Assembly: GCF_014378415.1 (NCBI RefSeq)
Contig: NZ_JACMNS010000104.1
Location: 1-51,905 of the forward strand
Length of the DNA: 51,905 nucleotides
Source of the DNA: Aquabacterium sp.
GTDB taxonomy: Bacteria > Pseudomonadota > Gammaproteobacteria > Burkholderiales > Burkholderiaceae_C
Reading direction: 5' to 3'
Of the stretch, positions 45,923 through 51,905 are shown one piece after another (position 1 is the stretch's first letter; every line of letters starts with the position of its first letter). The position numbers were made by a program, and so were the translations under genes. The notes under the pieces are model-generated. The model ran no database searches. It was not told where the DNA came from and worked only from the letters and a program-made list of their open reading frames with translations.

Positions 45923-46982
45923 GGGGTGGGCGTGTCGGCGCGACGGCTTGGCGCCAGGTGCTGGGCGAGGTGCCAGTCCAGCGGCGGAACGCGCGGGTGA
46001 AGGCGCTGACTTCGGAGAAGCCCAGCAAAAAGGAGATCTCGCCGACGGAGTATTGGGCGGCGGCCAGGTAATCGAGCGCGAGCTGGTGGCGCGTCTGGTT
46101 GAGCACGTCGCGGTAGTTGGTGCCCAGCTCGGCCAGGCGGCGCTGCAGGGTGCGCAGGGTCATGGCCAGGCGCGGGGCGACGTCGTCCTGGCGGGGTTCA
46201 CCGCTGGGCAGCATCTCTTTCAGCACGGCGGCCAGTTGCTGGGGCAAGCCGCGATCAGGCCAGTGCGAGCGGTAGCGGTCCATGGCTTCTTCGCTGGCCT
46301 TGACGACTTCCAGGTTGGCGAAGGACAGGGGCTTGTGCAGGGTGGTGTGGTCGACCAACAAGGCGTTGTCCTCGCAACCGTAGATGGGCGTGCAGCGGAA
46401 GACTTTTTCGAACCTGGCATGGTCTTTGGGGCGCTGGCGCTGCAGGCGCAATTCGAGCGGGACGAAGTCGCGGCCGTAGAGCATGCGTGAGCCGCGCACC
46501 AGGGTGAGCATGGCGTAGTCGAAGATGCTCCAGACGGTGGCCGCGTTGGCGGCGCGCAGCAGGGCCTGGTCGCCCGTGATGGTGATCCGGCCGACGCCCT
46601 CTTCCAGGTGAAAGCGAACGTCGGCGGCATCGGTCACCACGTGGGCGTAGCGCGCCAGGCGCAGGTACATCTGGGCCAGGTTCTCGGACGCCATCAGGGC
46701 ATAGCCCAGGGCGGTGAAGTTGAGCGGCAGGAATTGCAGGGCCACGTCCACGCCCAACAGCTCTTCGCCGGTGGCCTGCAGGGCTTTTTGCCAGAAGGCC
46801 AAGCCCAGGTGGGCGGGGTAGCGGGCCATGGGGTCGCTCAGGGTCGACAGGTCGAGGCCCACCTCGCGCAGCAGGGCGTCGGCGTCCACACCGCGCTTGT
46901 CCACCGCGCTTTTGGCGGCCAGCAGCCAGCTGCGCAGGGCAGAGGCGTCGGAGGCGGGCAAGGAAGGCGGCGGGGAACTCAT
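45912..46982 (-). CDS. AraC-family regulator, arabinose-binding-type N-terminus
   Basis: 356-aa regulator from the ATG at 46982. N-terminal sensor MARYPAHLGLAFWQKALQAT and FTALGYALMASENLAQMYLR; C-terminal HTH with YSVGEISFLLGFSEVSAFTR and AFRRWTGTSPSTWRQ, the AraC signature. It is divergent from two acyl-CoA dehydrogenase genes with 110 bp between starts, a strong hint that it controls them. The same domain build as the regulator at 18442-19527. Confidence 0.88.
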   Translation of the reverse strand: MSSPPPSLPASDASALRSWLLAAKSAVDKRGVDADALLREVGLDLSTLSDPMARYPAHLGLAFWQKALQATGEELLGVDVALQFLPLNFTALGYALMASENLAQMYLRLARYAHVVTDAADVRFHLEEGVGRITITGDQALLRAANAATVWSIFDYAMLTLVRGSRMLYGRDFVPLELRLQRQRPKDHARFEKVFRCTPIYGCEDNALLVDHTTLHKPLSFANLEVVKASEEAMDRYRSHWPDRGLPQQLAAVLKEMLPSGEPRQDDVAPRLAMTLRTLQRRLAELGTNYRDVLNQTRHQLALDYLAAAQYSVGEISFLLGFSEVSAFTRAFRRWTGTSPSTWRQAVAPTRPPHAH

Positions 46983-47092
46983 GGCGGCGGGCTGGGCGAG
47001 GCAGGTCGGGTCAAGTTGATTGGCGCAAAGGGGCAAGTATCGGCGACCGGCGGGTCGCAAGATCATGGGATCCCTCATTTCACGACTTCGAC

Positions 47093-48403
47093 ATGACATC
47101 GCTCACACGAATTGGATTGCGCACCCTCAGCCGCATGGCCGCCTCGCCCAAGCTGGATTCGCTGGGCCTGCGCAAGCCGACCGAACAGGTGCTGTACCAC
47201 AGCACCAAGGTGGGTTTCAAGGCTGTGACGGCCGCCAACCGCGCGTTCAAGGCGGTGAAGAACCTGGGCTCACCGCAACGCTTGTCCAAACGCGGTGCGG
47301 GCGACCTGTTCGACCTGGCGCCCACCGAAGACCAGCAGATGCTGCGCGAAGCGGCGCGCACCTTCGCGATGGAACAACTGCGCGAAGCCGCCGGCCAGGC
47401 CGACATGGCCTACGCCGCGCCGCCTGAGCTGCTGGCGCAATGCGCCGAGTTGGGCATCACCTCGCTGGGCATCCCCGAGGCGCTGGGCGGCATGGGCACT
47501 GAACGCTCGGCCGTGACCAATGTGCTGATCGCCGAAGCCATGGCCGAAGGCGACATGGGCCTGGCCTTTGCGGCGCTGGCGCCCTCGGCCGTGAGCACGG
47601 CACTGGTGCTGTGGGGCAATGCCGATCAGCAGGCCGCCTACCTGGGCGATTTCGCCGGTGAGAACGTGCCCGCAGCGGCCCTGGCCATCCAGGAACCCAC
47701 ACCCTTGTTCGACCCTTTCGAGCTGAAGACCCGCGCCGTGGCGCAAAGCGGTGGTGGCTATGTGATCAACGGCCTGAAGTCGATGGTGCCGCTGGCCGCC
47801 AGCGCCGAGCTGTTCATCGTGGCCGCGCACATCGAGGGCCAGGGCCCGGCGCTGTTCGTGATCGAGTCGTCCACCAAGGGCTTGTCGGTTGAAGAGGACC
47901 GTGCCATGGGCCTGCGCGCCGCAGGCACCGCGCGCCTGAAGCTCGACGCGGTGTTGGTGCCTGCCAAGGCCTTGCTGGCCGAAGGCGCGTTTGATGCCTA
48001 CCGCGAATGCATCCAGTTGTCGCGCCTGGCGTGGTGTGCGCTGGGCACGGGCTGCGCACAAGGCGTGCTGGATTTCATCGTGCCTTATGTGAACGACCGC
48101 CACGCTTTCGGCGAGCCGATCAGCCACCGGCAGTCGGTGGCGTTTGCCGTGTCCAACATGTCGATCGAGCTGAACGCGATGCGCCTGCTGACCTGGCGCG
48201 CCGCCAGCCTGGTCGATGCGGACGTGGATTTTTATGAGGCCGCCGCCTTGGCACGCCGCCTGTGCGCCGACAAGGGCATGCAGATCGGCAGCGATGGCGT
48301 GCAGTTGCTGGGCGGCCATGGTTTTGTCACCGAGTACCCGGTGGAACGTTGGTACCGCGACTTGCGCGCGGTCGGTGTGATGGAGGGTGGATTGTTGATT
48401 TGA
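47093..48403 (+). CDS. Acyl-CoA dehydrogenase (first of pair)
   Basis: 436-aa FAD enzyme that oxidises an acyl-CoA to the trans-2-enoyl-CoA. It has a long N-terminal extension of about 70 residues before the canonical start LAPTEDQQMLREAARTFAM. Later blocks are LGIPEALGGMGTERSA and GGHGFVTEYPVERWYRD, and the expected catalytic Glu is in VGVMEGG. No secretion signal. Divergent from the AraC gene and 43 bp before a second dehydrogenase. Acyl-chain specificity unknown. Confidence 0.9.
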   Translation: MTSLTRIGLRTLSRMAASPKLDSLGLRKPTEQVLYHSTKVGFKAVTAANRAFKAVKNLGSPQRLSKRGAGDLFDLAPTEDQQMLREAARTFAMEQLREAAGQADMAYAAPPELLAQCAELGITSLGIPEALGGMGTERSAVTNVLIAEAMAEGDMGLAFAALAPSAVSTALVLWGNADQQAAYLGDFAGENVPAAALAIQEPTPLFDPFELKTRAVAQSGGGYVINGLKSMVPLAASAELFIVAAHIEGQGPALFVIESSTKGLSVEEDRAMGLRAAGTARLKLDAVLVPAKALLAEGAFDAYRECIQLSRLAWCALGTGCAQGVLDFIVPYVNDRHAFGEPISHRQSVAFAVSNMSIELNAMRLLTWRAASLVDADVDFYEAAALARRLCADKGMQIGSDGVQLLGGHGFVTEYPVERWYRDLRAVGVMEGGLLI

Positions 48404-48446
48404 CGTCGGCTTCCTTTCGGCATCCAACTCCATTCAAAGGCCTTTC

Positions 48447-49661
48447 ATGATCAACCTCGAAATCCCCCGCAAGTTCAAGCCCCTGGTGCGCCAGGCCCAC
48501 GAGACCGCCGCCGAAGTGCTGCGCCCCATCTCGCGCAAGTACGACCGCGCCGAGCACAGCCGCCCGGTCGAACTCGACATGATGGCCGCCGTGATCGACG
48601 GCATGAATGCAGGCAACAGCGATGTCGGCGGCACGGGCGCCACCGGCGTGCGCCGTGACGCGGCTGACGCGTCGCAAGGCAACCGCAACGGCACCAACAT
48701 CTCCACCTGCCTGTCGATCATGGAGCTGTGCTGGGGTGATGTCGGCATGCTGCTGTCGATGCCGCGCCAAGGCCTGGGCAATGCCGCGATCGCGTCGGTG
48801 GCCAATGAGGAGCAGCTCAAGCGCTTCAAGGGCCGCTGGGCCGCGATGGCCATCACCGAGCCGGGCTGCGGCTCCGATTCGGCCGCCATCAAAACCAGCG
48901 CCAAGCTCGACGGCGACCACTATGTGCTCAATGGCGAAAAGATCTACGTGACCGCGGGCGAGCGCGCCGACCTGGTGGTGGTGTGGGCCACGCTGGACAA
49001 GAGCCTGGGCCGCGCTGCGATCAAATCCTTCGTGGTCGAGAAGGGCACGCCGGGCTTCGAGCTGGTGCGCCTGGAGCACAAGCTGGGCATCCGCGCCTCC
49101 GACACCGCGCACTTCATGATCACCAATTGCCGTGTGCCCAAGGAGAACCTGCTGGGCGACCCCGAGGTGAACCCCGAGAAGAGCTTTGCCGGTGTGATGC
49201 AGACCTTCGACAACACGCGTCCGCTGGTGGCCTCGATGGCCGTGGGCCTGACGCGCGCCTGCATCGAAGAGATGGGCCAGATCCTGAAAGACTGCGGCTT
49301 GACGGTGGACTACAGCCGCCCGCTGCATCGGCAGCCTTCGGCCGTGGCTGACTTTGTGCGCATGCAGGCCGACTACGAGGCGGCGCGCCTGCTGACTTTG
49401 CAGGCGGCCTGGATGGCCGACAACGGGCGGCCCAATTCGCTGGAAGCCTCGCTGGCCAAGGCCAAGGCGGGGCGCACTTGTGTGGACGTGGCTTTGAAAT
49501 GCGTCGAACTGGCGGGCAGCATCGGCTACACCGAGACCTCGCTGCTGGAGAAGTGGTCGCGCGACGCGAAGATCCTCGACATCTTCGAAGGCACGCAGCA
49601 GATTCAGTTGCTGATCATTGCGCGAAGGTTGTTGGGGAAGAGTTCGGCGGAGTTGAAGTAG
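48447..49661 (+). CDS. Acyl-CoA dehydrogenase (second of pair)
   Basis: 404-aa acyl-CoA dehydrogenase. FAD/substrate block WAAMAITEPGCGSDSAAIKT, then YVLNGEKIYVTAGERADLVV, and the C-terminal signature DILDIFEGTQQIQ-type (KILDIFEGTQQIQLLIIARR), with the catalytic Glu in FEGT. Compared with its neighbour it lacks the N-terminal extension. The two may form a heteromeric enzyme or act in succession on one substrate. Ends at 49661 just before a large stem-loop. Confidence 0.92.
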   Translation: MINLEIPRKFKPLVRQAHETAAEVLRPISRKYDRAEHSRPVELDMMAAVIDGMNAGNSDVGGTGATGVRRDAADASQGNRNGTNISTCLSIMELCWGDVGMLLSMPRQGLGNAAIASVANEEQLKRFKGRWAAMAITEPGCGSDSAAIKTSAKLDGDHYVLNGEKIYVTAGERADLVVVWATLDKSLGRAAIKSFVVEKGTPGFELVRLEHKLGIRASDTAHFMITNCRVPKENLLGDPEVNPEKSFAGVMQTFDNTRPLVASMAVGLTRACIEEMGQILKDCGLTVDYSRPLHRQPSAVADFVRMQADYEAARLLTLQAAWMADNGRPNSLEASLAKAKAGRTCVDVALKCVELAGSIGYTETSLLEKWSRDAKILDIFEGTQQIQLLIIARRLLGKSSAELK

Positions 49662-49709
49662 CAGGGAAGGGCTTGTTTGGTGAAAACCAAAAGCCTTCTT
49701 TAGCCCTGC
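49661..49709 (+). other. Large imperfect stem-loop after the dehydrogenase pair
   Basis: Outer stem GCAGGG (49661-49666) with CCCTGC (49704-49709); inner stem GGCTT...TTGGT with ACCAA...AAGCC around a GAAA-type loop. There is no T-run after it, so it may be a weak terminator or mRNA 3'-end stabiliser. Confidence 0.5.
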
Positions 49710-49763
49710 GAGTTGCCGGGTGAACGCTAGCGTCACCAAATTAGGGGGGCGTTCTTTGACTCA

Positions 49764-49779
49764 CCCCTAGTTCCAAGGG
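49764..49779. promoter_or_regulatory. Degenerate CCCCT-N6-AGGGG-type palindrome
   Basis: CCCCT-AGTTCC-AAGGG differs by one base from the N6 form seen before the esterase. It lies just after TTGACT (49756-49761), a good -35, so it would sit in the spacer or overlap the promoter of the downstream transcript. Confidence 0.4.
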
Positions 49780-49789
49780 TAGATCCTGT

Positions 49790-49804
49790 TTCACATTTAG
49801 TGAA
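49790..49804. promoter_or_regulatory. Inverted repeat TTCAC-ATTTA-GTGAA
   Basis: Exact 5-bp arms with a 5-bp AT-rich centre, 11 bp after the operator-like site. A second regulator site is possible; no family is identified. Confidence 0.4.
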
Positions 49805-49842
49805 CATTCGCTTTGCAAGCCTACCCTTTGGAGTCTCACACC

Positions 49843-49920
49843 ATGAGCCGACACGATGCTCCTTGCGACAGCCTCGCGGACTGCATCTACACCGCTTGCT
49901 GGTGGGTATTTCTGCGGTAA
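49843..49920 (+). CDS. Possible small ORF (25 codons, Cys-rich)
   Basis: Reads MSRHDAPCDSLADC then IYTACWWVFLR and stop, with TTTGGAG about ten bases before the ATG. Three cysteines and a hydrophobic end are the only traits. It is followed at 49928 by a second mini-ORF of 18 codons and at 49981 (ATGA overlap) by a third of 23 codons. Without comparison to relatives these could be chance; kept because of the ribosome site and the regulatory sites upstream. Confidence 0.2.
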   Translation: MSRHDAPCDSLADCIYTACWWVFLR

Positions 49921-50023
49921 GAACCAAATGATTCGCTTGGTGTGTGCTGGCCAGCCAACGAACAGCATCCCGCCGCCGGCATGAATAAGCATCAGCGCGG
50001 AAGCCCCCGCTTGGCCGCTAATC

Positions 50024-50044
50024 GCGATTGGCGATTGGCGAATG
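50024..50044 (+). repeat. Short tandem repeat, three 7-bp units
   Basis: GCGATTG, GCGATTG, GCGAATG in a row, about 40 bp before the terminal gene. Copy number may vary between strains. Confidence 0.6.
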
Positions 50045-50085
50045 AACCTTGATTTCTCAATTCCAATTTTCAATGGAGGCCAGTC

Positions 50086-51905
50086 ATGGACCAGGCACGT
50101 GTGACCAGTGGGTACGACGTCGAGGTGGCGATGGGCGAAAGGTATCTGCAGTATTTACTGTTGACCGCTGTCGAGACGGGGCTGATCCGGACTGGCGAGA
50201 CATTCACGCCTAGCGGCGGCGGCGATCCGATCCAAGTTCAGGTGCTGATCCCGCCCGCCCTCGATCGGGCCTATGTCGTCGATGCAAATGTCCCCCAGCC
50301 ACTCGAGGCGGCCGGCGACGAGGCGTTTGCTGTCCAGATTCTGCCTACGCACCCTATGGGCGCGGATCTGCAAGTGAGCGTCTGGCTCAACTTGGCGCGG
50401 GGTATGCAATCGGGCATTGCGTTCATTGATTTGTACATCGGCATTAGCCTGAACACCACGCCGGACACCGACGGAACCGGTCTGGGCGCGATGAAGCTGA
50501 AGCTTGAACTGCTCGAAATTGGCGGGCCGATCGTGACCCTTGCCGCTGGCAACGGCCTGCCGCAGGCGGAGTTGCTAGCGAGGCTCCAGCCAATGATCAA
50601 CCAAGACATTTCGATGACCAACCTCGGGTCCGGCGGCCGGATTGGCGAGATCCACATGAAGAAGCTGGCCGGCAATGTGGAGCGCGAAGCGGCACTGGGG
50701 CTTTACATCAACCTGGTACTGCGTGCCGGCCCTCAGGAGGACAACGTGCTCGGGCCGCGCGGCGACCTCACCCTGGCGCAGAACATCCTCGAGCCCCGCG
50801 CCGACATCACAGTCGCGACCAGAGCAAGCATCTACGGCGACTTTGCCCACGATGCCTATCACCGCATGGCACGACGGTCCGGGTCCGGATACCACCACCC
50901 GGTCATGAAGAAAGAAGAAAAGCTTTTCGACGTGGTCGAGATCGATGCCCGGTCCGTGTTGACCGACAACCAGCTCAAAGTCTCAGTGGAGGGCGAGTAC
51001 GAAATCAATAACCTGCCCGATCCAAACTTCACGGTGCACATTTACATCTACGAGGCGCTCGACGCCGAAGGGATCATGTCGTGGACTTCGGGCGCGGACG
51101 TTCAGGCCAGCATCCTGGCCGACATCCTCCTCGGCGTGATCGCGCTGGCCACCGTGCCGCTCCTGGGGCCCTATTCAGTTTTGGTCTTCGCCGCACTTGA
51201 GGCCGGGAAGTACATCACGCAGAAGGCGATCGCCGAGTGGGTCGTCGAGGAGAAGACTGACAAGAAGGTCGACGCCGCCCTGCTGGACGTCGTTCCGAAC
51301 CAGTTCACGATTGTTCGCCGCCGATGGGATCCGTTCTTCACCGCCAGCCACCAGATAGGCCTTCGGCCGGGCGCCACACTGGTCAGTCCGCAGGGGCTGG
51401 CCTTGTGGGGCACAGCAGCGCTCGCGCGCGCCACTGAGCCCGCTGAATCAGTCGTCATCCGGGAGGCGGTGCGCGACACGGAAGGCAACGCGACGCACCT
51501 CATTTACCGGGTCGAGGGCCTGGAGAATCGCGAGTACCTCGACGCAAGCGCGCCCGGCATGCACCGCGGCCCATTCACGCAGCCCAACGTGGACACCGAG
51601 CCGCAGCTGTTCCAGCTTGAAGTAGGCGATGCCATTGCGCGGATCGAAGCCCGCGAGCTGGACGGCGGCGAGACCTACGAGGTGCAGGCAGTTGAGTTCC
51701 AGGGAGGCAAGGTCGTCAACCTTCTCGTCATCAGCAGCCATGAGATCGAGGCGCAGCGCAACCGGTTGGTCGGTGAGGTCGCAGCGACGGCTGAAGCGGC
51801 AGCGCAAGCGCAGGACTCGATCATCCGGACCGAGGTCCGCGACGAATTCGACGAGCAGGGGATCATCCCGACCGACGAGCAGGTCGAGGCGGAGGTCGCG
51901 GCGCG
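50086..51905 (+). CDS. Large unrecognised protein, open at the window edge
   Basis: A continuous frame with no stop from the ATG at 50086 to the end: at least 606 aa. GGAGG ends six bases before the ATG. I do not recognise the family. The start (GYDVEVAMGERYLQYLLLTA) is an amphipathic helix; residues about 30-320 are beta-rich with few Cys. A long hydrophobic, Gly/Ala-rich helical segment follows (about 342-373: ILADILLGVIALATVPLLGP and onward). The visible end is a charged Ala/Glu/Gln helix (about 551-606). There is no signal peptide. Valine codons use GTC far more than in the neighbours, which prefer GTG. The build (beta domain, buried membrane-like helix, coiled tail) is reminiscent of lipid-binding or pore-forming proteins, but this is only a guess. 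Confidence 0.75.
   Translation, partial: MDQARVTSGYDVEVAMGERYLQYLLLTAVETGLIRTGETFTPSGGGDPIQVQVLIPPALDRAYVVDANVPQPLEAAGDEAFAVQILPTHPMGADLQVSVWLNLARGMQSGIAFIDLYIGISLNTTPDTDGTGLGAMKLKLELLEIGGPIVTLAAGNGLPQAELLARLQPMINQDISMTNLGSGGRIGEIHMKKLAGNVEREAALGLYINLVLRAGPQEDNVLGPRGDLTLAQNILEPRADITVATRASIYGDFAHDAYHRMARRSGSGYHHPVMKKEEKLFDVVEIDARSVLTDNQLKVSVEGEYEINNLPDPNFTVHIYIYEALDAEGIMSWTSGADVQASILADILLGVIALATVPLLGPYSVLVFAALEAGKYITQKAIAEWVVEEKTDKKVDAALLDVVPNQFTIVRRRWDPFFTASHQIGLRPGATLVSPQGLALWGTAALARATEPAESVVIREAVRDTEGNATHLIYRVEGLENREYLDASAPGMHRGPFTQPNVDTEPQLFQLEVGDAIARIEARELDGGETYEVQAVEFQGGKVVNLLVISSHEIEAQRNRLVGEVAATAEAAAQAQDSIIRTEVRDEFDEQGIIPTDEQVEAEVAA

Larger units (their letters stand above)
49710..50085. 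other. Gene-poor, repeat-rich gap before the terminal unknown gene
   Basis: No convincing gene was found in this 376-bp stretch. It holds a perfect palindrome ACGCTAGCGT (49724-49733), an operator-like site (49764), an inverted repeat TTCAC-N5-GTGAA (49790), three overlapping or adjacent mini-ORFs of 18-25 codons, and a three-copy 7-bp repeat (50024-50044). A reverse frame of 110 codons is open but has no recognisable features. Confidence 0.6.

Noticed and set aside
49741..50073. Reverse-strand frame of 110 codons in the gap after the dehydrogenases
   Set aside because: No ribosome site, no recognisable motif, and unlike typical proteins in composition.

Overview
The window looks like chromosomal DNA of a GC-rich betaproteobacterium of the order Burkholderiales, perhaps near the Leptothrix/Rubrivivax/Aquabacterium group. 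This rests on strong GC3 bias, a complete F1Fo ATP synthase operon, a GspN-containing type II secretion cluster, a PEP-CTERM protein, a GTP-type PEP carboxykinase and several AraC/LysR regulators. The genus is an inference and no rRNA or tRNA gene is present to test it.

Layout. 1-3496: end of pcaC, an RlpA-type lipoprotein, a DMT exporter and hemE. 3614-10973: an unusual acyl-transfer neighbourhood with two tandem HxxxDG (condensation-fold) acyltransferases, the first broken by one in-frame stop. They face a three-gene reverse-strand operon encoding a GNAT-like protein, a GH3-type acyl-adenylating/amide synthetase and a second GNAT; a further GNAT gene is divergent. 11063-18442: atpIBEFHAGDC, ending in a shared bidirectional terminator. 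18442-22482: an AraC regulator divergent from a DUF2236/MpaB-like oxygenase, then ilvA. 22495-34124: type II secretion genes, with gspC transcribed away from gspGHIJKLMNDEF. 34222-36244: a Lon-like AAA+ ATPase and a cytosolic 5'-nucleotidase. 36268-39588: a MOSC protein and a molybdate/tungstate ABC transporter whose ATPase has lost most of its catalytic motifs. 39866-41734: pckG. 41961-43766: a small PEP-CTERM protein and a secreted pectin-acetylesterase-like hydrolase sharing one terminator. 43956-46982: an overlapping AraC - RlmN-like radical SAM - MetR operon. 47093-49661: two acyl-CoA dehydrogenases divergent from that AraC gene. 49662-50085: a 424-bp gene-poor, repeat-rich stretch. 50086-end: a long unrecognised protein gene that runs off the window.

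Cross-cutting signals. A palindrome of the form CCCCT-N5/6-AGGGG recurs in gaps upstream of the AAA+ ATPase, pckG/mod, PEP-CTERM and esterase genes, with degenerate copies before the terminal unknown gene and in the GNAT divergent gap. It could be the operator of one regulon. The esterase and the terminal unknown protein are the least expected neighbours. The esterase is a plausible T2SS cargo. The terminal gene differs from its neighbours in valine codon choice and lies beyond a structured boundary, so it may belong to an acquired segment.
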